NCBI RefSeq assembly: GCF_029675105.1
Contig: NZ_JAQQFV010000002.1
Span: forward strand, 558,001-622,000
Direction: 5' to 3'
DNA: 64,000 bases
Source: Nocardia anocheti
GTDB taxonomy: Bacteria > Actinomycetota > Actinomycetes > Mycobacteriales > Mycobacteriaceae
Below are positions 23,656-32,666 of the stretch, one piece after another. The notes under the pieces were generated by a model. It did no database searches and was not told the DNA's origin. It was given only the letters and a program-made list of their open reading frames with translations. The position numbers and the translations under genes were made by a program. The number at the start of each line of letters is the position of its first letter. Positions within the stretch are counted from its first letter, which is position 1.

Positions 23656-24498
23656 TCAGGGGTGGGTGGTGAATTCCTCGAAGGTGGGGGTGGGGAGTTT
23701 GAGTTGGGCGTGGATGTCGCCGCCGAGGCCGAAGTGGCCGATGGCGCCGCCGTAGTTCTGCTGGTAGCTCTGCCAGAGGACGACGACGCTGATGACGCGG
23801 TTGGCGCCGGGGGTGGTGGGGTCGGGGAAGGGGTTGGGGAGGGTGGCCCGGTAGGTGCCGGTGCCGTCGGGAGCGGAGATGAAGACGTTGGGTACGCCGA
23901 GTGGGCCTGGGCGGGTGGGCGATTCGGGATTCAGGTCACCGGAGCGCAGGGACATGACCGTGTAGAGCGAATCGGGGATCAGGCCGGTGAACTCGAACGC
24001 GAAGTGCGCCGAGCGTTCGTCGTCGCCGAGCGAGACGTCCAGCGTGCCACGGGCTTCCAACCACCGGCCGAGGGTGACCGGCTCGGTGAGTTTGCGGCCG
24101 TCCTCGGGACGCAGGTCGGGGATGGGGGCCTCGTGGAAGGGGTAGCTCGGACGGGTGACCGAGGCGGCGTCCGGGAGTTGGTCGGGGGCGAAGACCATCG
24201 GATAGTTGTTGGCGGGCAGGGGAAGTGGCAGCGTGTGCAGCACGAGCGCGCTGTCTTCGGCCGAGAGCTCGTCGGGTAGTTCGCGGACCACGGTGTAGGG
24301 CAGGTTCTCGCCGAACGGCGGTAGTGGCGTGTCGGCGGCGACCACGGCTCTGCCCCATCGACGCGTCACCGTGCCGTCGGGGCCCGCCTCGTTGAGGAAG
24401 CCGACTACGAGGAAATCGCCTGCCGCGTCGACTATTTCACTCGGCGGGTACAGCGGGCCCTGGGTGGTCGGGGTCAGCTCGTAGCGACGTTTCACCAT
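23656..24498 (-). CDS. Unknown 280-residue protein, third gene of the AfsA-HAD unit
   Basis: Not recognised. No signal peptide, no membrane helix; proline-rich and probably beta-rich. The middle reads FAFEFTGLIPDSLYTVMSLRSG and the end ISVVVLWQSYQQNYGGAIGHFGLGGDIHAQLKL, with two His in a Gly-rich context that might bind a metal. It starts inside the last codons of the HAD gene (ATG at 24498, or GTG at 24495), so expression is tightly coupled. Its constant company with an AfsA-type enzyme and a phosphatase under a SAM riboswitch would suggest a tailoring, carrier or binding role for the product; that is speculation. Confidence 0.8.
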   Translation of the reverse strand: MVKRRYELTPTTQGPLYPPSEIVDAAGDFLVVGFLNEAGPDGTVTRRWGRAVVAADTPLPPFGENLPYTVVRELPDELSAEDSALVLHTLPLPLPANNYPMVFAPDQLPDAASVTRPSYPFHEAPIPDLRPEDGRKLTEPVTLGRWLEARGTLDVSLGDDERSAHFAFEFTGLIPDSLYTVMSLRSGDLNPESPTRPGPLGVPNVFISAPDGTGTYRATLPNPFPDPTTPGANRVISVVVLWQSYQQNYGGAIGHFGLGGDIHAQLKLPTPTFEEFTTHP

Positions 24499-25211
24499 AC
24501 GGATGCCACTTTTCGGTCGTCGGAGAATTCGTTGCCCTCGGCGTCGCCGAGGCGGTCGCTCAGCAGACGCCAGGAGCCGGTTCGGGCGGCGGCGACCAGC
24601 TTGGGGTCGTCGCCGCGATACGCGGGGCGGGCCACCAGCCAGAGGAACGGCAGGTCGCTGGCGTGATCGCCGTAGCCCCAGGTGTCGTTGACGCTGATCG
24701 CGTGTTCGCGCAGGAACTCGACCACCGCCTCGCCCTTGGCGGCGCCGATCATCGGCCTGCGCACCTCACCGGTGAGTACGCCGTGCTCATCGAGCAGCGG
24801 TTCGGTGGCGATGACGTGGTCGGCGCCGACCGCCGCGGCGACCGGGGCGATCGCCGGGGCGAACGAACCCGACAGCAGCACCGTGCGCACACCGGCGGCC
24901 GCGTGTTCGCGCAGGGCCCGGACGGGCTCGGCGTAGAACGCGGCGCCCCCGGCCGCGAACTCGTCGAACCAGCGCTGCCCCGCCGCCACCAGCGCGGCGT
25001 ACTCGACGCCGCGATAGGCCCGGTAGTACTCGCGATTGATCTCCTCGCGCGGGGCGCCCGCGTTCGCCCGCTGCTTGAGGTCGTCGGTGATCCGGGCGTA
25101 TTCGCCGCCGTCGTCGCCCTGTTCGGCGAGCCAGAAACGCAGGAAGGTGAACATGGACTTGACCGTGATCACGGTCTCGTCCACGTCGAAGAACGCCGCA
25201 CCCGAACTCAT
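24492..25211 (-). CDS. HAD-IB family phosphatase
   Basis: A 239-residue haloacid dehalogenase-type hydrolase of the SerB-like subclass IB. Motif I is AFFDVDETVI (Asp nucleophile about residue 9), motif II VLLSGSFAP, motif III the Lys in GAAKGEAVVEFL, and motif IV GYGDHASDLPFLW. The substrate is a phosphate monoester. The gene overlaps the AfsA-type gene by 4 bases and the following unknown gene by 7. In gamma-butyrolactone and methylenomycin-furan pathways an AfsA-type condensation on dihydroxyacetone phosphate is followed by removal of the phosphate, so this enzyme fits that step. Confidence 0.9.
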   Translation of the reverse strand: MSSGAAFFDVDETVITVKSMFTFLRFWLAEQGDDGGEYARITDDLKQRANAGAPREEINREYYRAYRGVEYAALVAAGQRWFDEFAAGGAAFYAEPVRALREHAAAGVRTVLLSGSFAPAIAPVAAAVGADHVIATEPLLDEHGVLTGEVRRPMIGAAKGEAVVEFLREHAISVNDTWGYGDHASDLPFLWLVARPAYRGDDPKLVAAARTGSWRLLSDRLGDAEGNEFSDDRKVASVW

Positions 25212-25975
25212 GCCGAAGCCTCGAGGTACGCGTCGACCGCCTTGGCGGCCTTGGCGCGCTCGATCTGGGCGATGCGCTCGTTGGGCAGGGCGGTGAACTC
25301 GATGCGCGCGTCGGCCACCGGCTTGCCGAACTGGTGCACCTCGGTCTCGATCCGGAACTGCAACTTGCCCGGGTCGTCGACGGAGACCGGGGTGAGCCGG
25401 GCGTGCAGGGTCGCGGGCAGCGGGAACAGGAACGAGGTGAACCGCAGGTCCACGTTGTTCCACACGATGTAGAAGTGCTCCTGCGGGCGGCGCACGCCGT
25501 ACTCGAGTTCGAAGGCGGCCAGGAACAGCTGACGCACCGCCTCGATCACCACGATGCCCTGCACGTGCTCGCCGGTCTGGTGGTCCAGGAGCAGTTCGTT
25601 GTCGCCGTCCAGGCGCAGATCGGCCTGGAAGACGTTCTCCTCGGTCCTGGACAGGCCCGCCAGCAGCACATTGGAGTGCTGATACTTGTGCACATGGTGC
25701 CTGCGCGCGGGCTCGGCGATCTCGCCGACGACCCGCACCCGCAGGTGCGGCGCGTGCACCGCGGCCACGTGCTCGAGATAGTCGAGATCGTGCCGGGTGA
25801 CGCCCTGTCCCAGGTGGACGGCCAGTTCCTGACTCGCGGGCAATCGCCCTCCGCGCAGCAACGCGACCAGTCCGGACACGGTGTGTACCCGGTCGTCGGC
25901 GGAGATGCCGAGGAATCGGTCACCGACCACCACGAAAGCGGTGGTCACGGTGGAATCGAGTTGGACAACAGACAT
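25208..25975 (-). CDS. AfsA-type hotdog-domain protein (butyrolactone/furan signal synthase-like)
   Basis: A 255-residue protein with the A-factor biosynthesis hotdog layout: two hotdog halves, the first containing VHKYQHSNVLLAGLSRTEENVFQADLRLDGDNELLLDHQTGEHVQGIVVIEAVRQ (about residues 80-145), which matches the AfsA pattern of H..xxNVLL and the long helix around QGIVVIEAVRQ. AfsA proteins join a beta-ketoacyl-ACP to dihydroxyacetone phosphate, the first step to butyrolactone or furan autoregulators. The ATG at 25975 has GGAGGG 8 bases upstream. A SAM-IV-type riboswitch lies directly 5'. No cognate reductase or receptor repressor is nearby. Confidence 0.85.
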   Translation of the reverse strand: MSVVQLDSTVTTAFVVVGDRFLGISADDRVHTVSGLVALLRGGRLPASQELAVHLGQGVTRHDLDYLEHVAAVHAPHLRVRVVGEIAEPARRHHVHKYQHSNVLLAGLSRTEENVFQADLRLDGDNELLLDHQTGEHVQGIVVIEAVRQLFLAAFELEYGVRRPQEHFYIVWNNVDLRFTSFLFPLPATLHARLTPVSVDDPGKLQFRIETEVHQFGKPVADARIEFTALPNERIAQIERAKAAKAVDAYLEASA

Positions 25976-26002
25976 GGATAGACCCTCCAGAAGGACGCTT
26001 AT

Positions 26003-26110
26003 GGCGAGCAAGACGCCTCACCATCCGGTCGTCACCCGGAGCACCCCGCCGCCGATGGAGGGTTGCCGCCCAGCAAGCCGGGGCTCGATGCTGGAACTCG
26101 TGACCGTCGA
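26003..26110 (-). promoter_or_regulatory. SAM-IV-type riboswitch controlling the AfsA-HAD unit
   Basis: On the minus strand GGTCACGAG opens at 26104 and TGACGACC closes at 26027-26034 (stem P1). Between are GAGCCCCGGCTTGCTGG, GCGGCAACCCTCC and GCGGGGTGCTCCGGGTG, the conserved SAM-binding core. The extra 3' hairpin GGTGAG-loop-CTCGCC lies at 26003-26022. The copy at 19.2 kb has the same elements, while its P5-position hairpin has a different sequence with preserved pairing, which supports a real RNA fold. About 28 bases separate it from the AfsA-type start; the intervening GGAGGG could be what the switch hides. Confidence 0.88.
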
Positions 26111-26249
26111 AACGAAAGATATTCGGCCGCAATATTTTTGAACAGCGTTCGGAGCAGGGTGCAAATAATCCACCCACGGCACGAGGATCGGGCCGCGCCG
26201 GACGCCTATGCTGAGCGTTACCGAACGTCACACGATCCCGGAGGCAACG

Positions 26250-26702
26250 TTGCCGAACAATCTCGAAGCCAGCATCGACATCGCCGCGTCGCCGGAGCAG
26301 GTGTGGGCGGTGCTCGCCGATCTCAAGCGGATGCCCGAGCTGAGCCCGACCACCCTGAAGATGATCGCGCTGGGCGGGGTCCGGGTCGGCGCGCTGACGG
26401 TCAACGTCAACAAGGACGGCTGGAAGGTGTGGCCGACCACCTCGCGCATCGTCGCGTTCGAGCCGAACAAGACCCTGGCCTTCCGGATGCTGGAGAACCG
26501 CACCGTGTGGCGCTACGAGCTCGAGCCCACCGCGAGCGGCACCCGCGTGGTGGAGACCCGCACGGTCGACCCCAAGGGCATCCCCGCGCCGGTGCGCACC
26601 CTGGTCAACGCCGCCGCCGGTGGTGAGGACAAGTTCGAGGCCGACCTGGTCGCGGGCATGCACGAGACCCTCGCCCGGGTGAAGGCCGCCGCCGAACGCT
26701 AG
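26250..26702 (+). CDS. SRPBCC family protein
   Basis: A 150-residue START/Bet v 1-fold protein: NNLEASIDIAASPEQVWAVLADLKRMPELSPT is the usual N-terminal strand and helix, followed by TLAFRMLENRTVWRYELEPTASGTRVVETRT and the long C-terminal helix. The fold binds a hydrophobic ligand; its identity is unknown. TTG at 26250 is chosen because GGAGG stands 5 bases upstream and it starts exactly where family members do; an ATG at 26208 in the same frame lacks such a site. A strong bidirectional terminator follows. Confidence 0.88.
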   Translation: MPNNLEASIDIAASPEQVWAVLADLKRMPELSPTTLKMIALGGVRVGALTVNVNKDGWKVWPTTSRIVAFEPNKTLAFRMLENRTVWRYELEPTASGTRVVETRTVDPKGIPAPVRTLVNAAAGGEDKFEADLVAGMHETLARVKAAAER

Positions 26703-26712
26703 GCCCTTTTTC

Positions 26713-26747
26713 GCGAGAGCCCGCCGGATCTTTCCGGCGGGCTCTCG
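26713..26747. terminator. Bidirectional terminator between convergent genes
   Basis: CGAGAGCCCGCCGGA at 26713-26727 pairs with the complement ending at 26747 (CCGGCGGGCTCTCG). A short T run precedes the hairpin on the plus strand. It separates the SRPBCC gene from the converging MarR gene, whose stop begins at 26754. Confidence 0.85.
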
Positions 26748-26753
26748 TCGTTG

Positions 26754-27227
26754 TCAGACCAGGTCGGCGCGGATCTCGTCGAGTGCCTCCGCCGCGCGGA
26801 CCAGCATCGCCGTGAGCGCGGCCAGTTCCTCGTCGGTGAAGCGCTGCGCGAGCGTGCGCTCGACCGCGATGGCACGCACATCGGCGGCTTCGGTGAGGGC
26901 GCGGCCCGCCTCGGTGAGCCGGGTCTCCAGGATGTTCTTGTGCCATTCGTGGGGCGTGCGCTCGACCAGGCCGCGGTCCTGCAGGTTGGTCAGGACGGTG
27001 TTCATCGTGGGCGGGGTGACGCCGACCAGCCGGGCCAGGGCGGCGGCGGAGATGCCGGGGTGTTCGGCGAGGTTCAGCAGCGCGCTGTACTGCGGGACGG
27101 TCAGGCCAGCCGGTTTCAGCGCGGCCGTCTTGGTCGCCATCAGCGCCTGTTCGGCGCGCTTGAGGTACGAACCGAGCCGGTCGGCGGCGGGCATGGACGT
27201 CATGGGTGCATGGTATCCGGTCATCAT
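26754..27227 (-). CDS. MarR family transcriptional regulator
   Basis: A 157-residue winged-helix regulator: ALKPAGLTVPQYSALLNLAEHPGISAAALARLVGVTPPTMNTVLTNLQDRGLVERTPHEWHKNILETRLTEAGRAL is the full MarR helix-turn-helix and wing (about residues 40-115). Start is uncertain: ATG at 27227, 27203 or 27194 are all in frame and none has a good ribosome binding site. It is divergent from the beta-propeller lipoprotein gene, 90 bases away, and may control that gene or itself; I cannot point to a clean palindrome in the gap. Confidence 0.88.
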   Translation of the reverse strand: MMTGYHAPMTSMPAADRLGSYLKRAEQALMATKTAALKPAGLTVPQYSALLNLAEHPGISAAALARLVGVTPPTMNTVLTNLQDRGLVERTPHEWHKNILETRLTEAGRALTEAADVRAIAVERTLAQRFTDEELAALTAMLVRAAEALDEIRADLV

Positions 27228-27317
27228 TCGATAACTGTCTTGACGATCATAAAGGTTCTAATCTATGTTTCTGCTCATCGTTAGATGTTTGGATTTACCT
27301 CACTGAGAGGGTTCATC

Positions 27318-28265
27318 ATGATGAGGACCATCGGCGTCGCCGCCCTGGCCGCCTGCTGTCTGGCCGCGACGGCCTGCGGGACCGACGAACCCGCGACCGC
27401 CGCCACCCTGAGCACGGCCTATGAGCTGCCCGGGACCGCCGTGTATCCCGAGGGCATCGGGCTCGACGCGCGCACCGGCGACACCTATGTGGGGTCCTTC
27501 GCCGACGGGTCGGTCTATCGCGCCACGGCCGGGGCCACCCGCGCCGAGGTGTTCCTGCCCGCGGGCGCGGACGGTCGCAAGACCACCAACGGGGTGAAGG
27601 TCGACGCCGACGGGCGGTTGTGGGTGATCGACTCCGGAGTGGGCGTCACGATGTACGACACCGGGTCGCGGGCGCTGCTGGGCCGGTTCACGGTGCCCGG
27701 GGACGGGCCACGGTTCGTCAACGACCTGGATTTCGGCGCCGACGGGTCGGCCTATCTCACCGACAGCGTGCGCAATGTGATCTATCGGGTGTCACCGGAG
27801 CAACAGCGTTCCGGCGGTGGTGAGTTCACCGTCGCCGCGACGGTGGAGGCGGCGGAGGCGCTGGCGCTCAACGGCATCGTCGTCGATCGAGACGCGAACT
27901 ACCTGCTGGTGGTGGCGATGACGCCGGGCGAGCTGTATCGCGTCGACCTCGGCGGTGGACCGACGCGCAAGGTGACGCTGGTGGGCGGCGACCTGCGCCA
28001 CGGTGACGGAATGGAGTTGCGCGACAACACCCTCTGGGTGGTCCACAACACCGACAACACGATCAGCCGGTGGACGCTCACCGACGACGGCGCCACGGCC
28101 ACCCGCGACAGCGAATTCCACGATCCCGCCCTGCACGTCCCCACCACGATGGTGCACGTGGGTGATCGGGCGCTGATCGTGTCGTCGCAGTTCGACAAGG
28201 GCGGGCCGCTGGGTGCGGAGGGGACGCCGGGGCCGTTCGTGGTGACGGCGGTCGACGGGCTCTAA
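27318..28265 (+). CDS. Beta-propeller (SMP-30-like) lipoprotein
   Basis: A 315-residue exported lipoprotein: MMRTIGVAALAACCLAATAC gives a short signal and lipobox LAATAC. The mature part is a six-bladed propeller of the SMP-30/gluconolactonase type with repeats such as YPEGIGLDARTGDTYVGSFADGSVYR, NGVKVDADGRLWVIDSG, NDLDFGADGSAYLTDSVRNVIYRV and GDGMELRDNTLWVVHNTDNTISRW. Conserved Glu, Asn and Asp in these blades suggest a metal site. GAGAGGG lies 7 bases before the ATG. Divergent from MarR, which may regulate it. Substrate unknown. Confidence 0.85.
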   Translation: MMRTIGVAALAACCLAATACGTDEPATAATLSTAYELPGTAVYPEGIGLDARTGDTYVGSFADGSVYRATAGATRAEVFLPAGADGRKTTNGVKVDADGRLWVIDSGVGVTMYDTGSRALLGRFTVPGDGPRFVNDLDFGADGSAYLTDSVRNVIYRVSPEQQRSGGGEFTVAATVEAAEALALNGIVVDRDANYLLVVAMTPGELYRVDLGGGPTRKVTLVGGDLRHGDGMELRDNTLWVVHNTDNTISRWTLTDDGATATRDSEFHDPALHVPTTMVHVGDRALIVSSQFDKGGPLGAEGTPGPFVVTAVDGL

Positions 28266-29038
28266 CCGGCGACGAATTCGCGCAGGACCGCGACGAATTC
28301 GTCGGGCTGCTCGACCTGCGGGGAATGACCGGCGTGCTCGACCAGATGGGTGCGCGCGCCCGCGGCGGCGAAGCGGGCCAGGGTCTCGGCGCTGTCGTAG
28401 AGATGGTCGTGACGGCCGTGCACGGCCAGGACCGGCTGGGTCAGCGCGGCCACGCGGGCGTCGAGGGGGTCGGCGGCGAAATCCTCGGCGCGAGCGCCGA
28501 CGGTGTAGGCCAGACCGGCGGGGACGGCGGTGCGGAAATCGCGCACCACCGCGTCGGCCAGGCCGGGGGCGGAACTCCAACGGAAGCGCGGGGCGAAGAC
28601 GGTGCGGTTGGCCAAGCGGATCACCACGCTCGGCGTCCAGCGCTGCGCCAGGCGCACCGACCAGGGCCGGACCACCCAGCGCGCGACGGCCGGGATGCTC
28701 GCGGCCCGGTAATCGGGGGCCTGGCCGACCACCACCACTTTGGCCACGCGCGGCGAGCGGGCGGCCGCGGCCAACGCCAGTTCGGCGCCGAAGGAGTGGC
28801 CGACGATCGTCACCTCGGTCAGCGCGAGTTCGTCGAGGAGTTCCACGATCGGCCTCGCCCTGGTGTCGGCGGCGAAATCGCCGGAGTGCGCGCCCTGTTC
28901 GTGGAGGTCGACGCGGATCACGCGGTACTCACCGCTGAGCCGTTCGGCCACGGCGGCGAACCAGTCGACCGAACCGGGGATGCCGTGCAGGCACACGATC
29001 GGGGCGGCGGTTGTCGGTCCCTCGTCCAGAAACAGCAC
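28262..29038 (-). CDS. Alpha/beta hydrolase
   Basis: A 258-residue hydrolase with the oxyanion motif CLHGIPGS (about 17-24), nucleophile VTIVGHSFGAELALAAAA, an acid in VLAVHGRHDHLYD, and histidine in HAGHSPQVEQPDEF. This is the small single-domain type seen in many esterases and in haloperoxidase-like enzymes. GTG start. It converges with the propeller gene, the stops overlapping by 4 bases. The 165 bases upstream separate it from a divergent gene and show no clear operator. Confidence 0.88.
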   Translation of the reverse strand: MLFLDEGPTTAAPIVCLHGIPGSVDWFAAVAERLSGEYRVIRVDLHEQGAHSGDFAADTRARPIVELLDELALTEVTIVGHSFGAELALAAAARSPRVAKVVVVGQAPDYRAASIPAVARWVVRPWSVRLAQRWTPSVVIRLANRTVFAPRFRWSSAPGLADAVVRDFRTAVPAGLAYTVGARAEDFAADPLDARVAALTQPVLAVHGRHDHLYDSAETLARFAAAGARTHLVEHAGHSPQVEQPDEFVAVLREFVAG

Positions 29039-29203
29039 GCGACCAGCCTATCCGGGCCGCTGTCATACCCCCTCTACAGCGGCATTCGCCCCGCGTAGCA
29101 GTGCATTCGGCGCGGGTGCACGATGCCGGGACGTGCAACGGTGGCGGTTATCGGCCGGGTGGAATACGCTTCGCCGCGGATGAAACGCCTCTTGGAGGGA
29201 CCA

Positions 29204-30001
29204 GTGATCACTCCGAACAGGCCGGAGGACGTAACCGAAGCCGGGCACAAGGTGCCGTTGACCCAGTTGATACACCTGATGGCCGAGTATCAGCATCTGG
29301 GCGCGCACCGTGACACCTTCCTCGCCGCCCCCGCCGACGACACCTTCGTGCGCGGCTGCGGCATCGTCGCGGGGACCATCGCCACCATCGGCGTCATCTG
29401 CGTGGGCGTCGGCGCCTGGCAGGGCGGGCTCGCGCTGCTGGTGATGGCGGCGGTGCCGGTGCTGCTGGCGATGCGGCGCGGGTTGATCAACCGGCGCAAT
29501 CGCGCGGCGCGCATCGATCTGTTCGACTACGGCGTCACGGTGTACCGGTCCGGGCAGCGGGTGGCCGGGTTCCGGTGGGACAGCATCGAAGTCCGGCAGG
29601 AGGCGATCCCCTTCCACGACACCACCGCCGTCACCTACCTGCTGACGCTGAGCGGCCCCGGCGCCGAGGCCACCATCGACGAGGAGGGCTTCGCCCGCGC
29701 CCGCGAGTGGGCCCGCGCCATCCAGTCCGCCGTCACCGCCACCCAACTCCCCGCCGCCGTGGCCGCCATCGACGACGGCGAGACCGTCACCTTCGGTGAC
29801 CTGGGCCTTTCCCTGGACGCCCTCACCTTCCGCGGCGAGTCCTTCGGCTGGGCGGACATCCAGCTCATCGACGCCCGCAGCGGCCACATCCGCATCAAAC
29901 TCACCGGCACCTGGCGCTCCCTGGCCCCCGTGAGCACCATCCCCAACTTCTACATCTTCAACGAACTCGCCGAACGCCTCCGCCTCACCCCGGTCGGCTA
30001 G
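29204..30001 (+). CDS. Membrane-anchored protein of unknown function (DUF6585-like)
   Basis: A 265-residue protein. The GTG at 29204 has a good GGAGGG site, so the longer upstream frame is rejected. Residues about 45-95 form two adjacent transmembrane helices (CGIVAGTIATIGVICVGVGA and GLALLVMAAVPVLLAM), followed by a basic RRGLINRRNRAARI and a cytoplasmic beta-rich region (DLFDYGVTVYRSGQRVAGFRWDSIEVRQEAI) that looks like a PH-type fold, and a second such unit near the C-terminus (LDALTFRGESFGWADIQLIDARSGHIRI). The layout recalls DUF6585 proteins; the assignment is tentative. Confidence 0.7.
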   Translation: MITPNRPEDVTEAGHKVPLTQLIHLMAEYQHLGAHRDTFLAAPADDTFVRGCGIVAGTIATIGVICVGVGAWQGGLALLVMAAVPVLLAMRRGLINRRNRAARIDLFDYGVTVYRSGQRVAGFRWDSIEVRQEAIPFHDTTAVTYLLTLSGPGAEATIDEEGFARAREWARAIQSAVTATQLPAAVAAIDDGETVTFGDLGLSLDALTFRGESFGWADIQLIDARSGHIRIKLTGTWRSLAPVSTIPNFYIFNELAERLRLTPVG

Positions 30002-30007
30002 CGGACT

Positions 30008-30349
30008 TCACGGCTGCAGGCCGAGAATCAGGCGCACCGAGGACTCGACCCGACGCAACTCGGCCGGGGCGAGAACCCCGAGTTTGCGGCGCAGGCGGGG
30101 CTTGGCCACCGTGTGCAAGTCCGCGCAATTCACGTAGGACTCGGCGTACTTGGTCAGTCCGCAATCCGGTCCGACCGGAACGTGGGTCACCGTGGGGCCG
30201 GGGGTGCCTGTGATCAGCGCGACCGTCACTGCGGAAAGTGGCTCGGCGACGCGATTGACCGTCAGGACGACGACCGGGTGCGGCCCGACCGGCTGAGGCA
30301 GCGCGCACGACCAGACTTCCCCCCGTAGCGCGGTTCCCGCGCTTACCAC
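30008..30349 (-). CDS. MazF/PemK-family endoribonuclease toxin
   Basis: A 113-residue protein with the MazF start ALRGEVWSCALPQPVGPHPVVVLTVNRV, where the usual RGD/E-W motif and the beta barrel are visible, then PVGPDCGLTKYAESYVNCADLHTV, equivalent to the active-site strand with Ser/Thr. MazF toxins cut single-stranded RNA and block growth until neutralised. GTG start overlapping the antitoxin by 7 bases, the usual order antitoxin-toxin. Its end is six bases from the convergent DUF6585-like gene. Confidence 0.85.
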   Translation of the reverse strand: MVSAGTALRGEVWSCALPQPVGPHPVVVLTVNRVAEPLSAVTVALITGTPGPTVTHVPVGPDCGLTKYAESYVNCADLHTVAKPRLRRKLGVLAPAELRRVESSVRLILGLQP

Positions 30350-30684
30350 TGCATCTCGTCGACGGCGGCGAGCTCGGCCTCGCTCGGTTCGACCGCGCCC
30401 TCCGGCAGCGGAGCCTTCCGCTCGACGTAGAACGCACGGATCTCCTCGGCCGCACCGACCTCGGCAGCTTCGCGCGCGAGCAGCCGCAACCCTTCACGCA
30501 AGGCATCGGAGGTCGAGTCGATGCGCAGCGTGCGCATGACTTCCCGCAAGGCCGCCAGCTCGTCGCTGCGGAGTCTGACCTGCGCCAAGCGGCTGGGGCC
30601 GAGCGAAGTCACCGTGGCACGGCCCTTCTTTCCACCGACCCGCTTGCGGGTAACCGCGTCACCGTCTTGTCGTACAGGTGTCAT
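30343..30684 (-). CDS. Probable antitoxin, ribbon-helix-helix type
   Basis: A 113-residue protein upstream of and overlapping the MazF toxin. The segment SRLAQVRLRSDELAALREVMRTLRIDSTSDALREGLRLLAREAAE fits a ribbon-helix-helix DNA-binding domain (strand, then two helices), and the acidic C-terminus (EEIRAFYVERKAPLPEGAVEPSEAELAAVDEMQW) is the likely toxin-binding tail. Such antitoxins repress their own operon. ATG at 30684 is used; GTG at 30702 is also in frame. No strong ribosome binding site is visible. Confidence 0.78.
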   Translation of the reverse strand: MTPVRQDGDAVTRKRVGGKKGRATVTSLGPSRLAQVRLRSDELAALREVMRTLRIDSTSDALREGLRLLAREAAEVGAAEEIRAFYVERKAPLPEGAVEPSEAELAAVDEMQW

Positions 30685-30762
30685 ACAACCAGTGTGGGCC
30701 ACCGCCGCGTCCTCGTCAAACGCCCGAAGAGCTCATGCGCACGCTACGTCAGAACAATACGA

Positions 30763-30798
30763 CGAAGGCCGACCCACCCGGAGGTGGATCGGCCTTCG
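30763..30798 (-). terminator. groEL2 terminator
   Basis: CGAAGGCCGA at 30763-30772 pairs with TCGGCCTTCG at 30789-30798, with a nested CCACC/GGTGG hairpin inside. On the minus strand it lies about 30 bases after the groEL2 stop and is followed by TCGTATTGTT. Confidence 0.85.
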
Positions 30799-30826
30799 CG
30801 GTTCGCGAGAACCGCTGATCAGGAGA

Positions 30827-32618
<1,792 letters not shown>

Positions 32619-32626
32619 AGGCATTT

Positions 32627-32653
32627 TTAGCACTCGAGGACCGAGAGTGCAAG
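32627..32653. promoter_or_regulatory. CIRCE operator 2 upstream of groEL2
   Basis: TTAGCACTC, nine bases, GAGTGCAAG. The left arm matches the CIRCE consensus fully. Together with operator 1, centre to centre 34 bases apart (about three turns), it gives a tandem HrcA site between the Clp-N gene and groEL2, with the groEL2 promoter expected here. Confidence 0.88.
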
Positions 32654-32666
32654 GTCGGTCCCGATG

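Noticed and set aside
27228..27317. MarR operator in the divergent gap
   Set aside because: AT-rich half sites such as CGATAAC and CGTTAGATG are present but no convincing palindrome could be formed.
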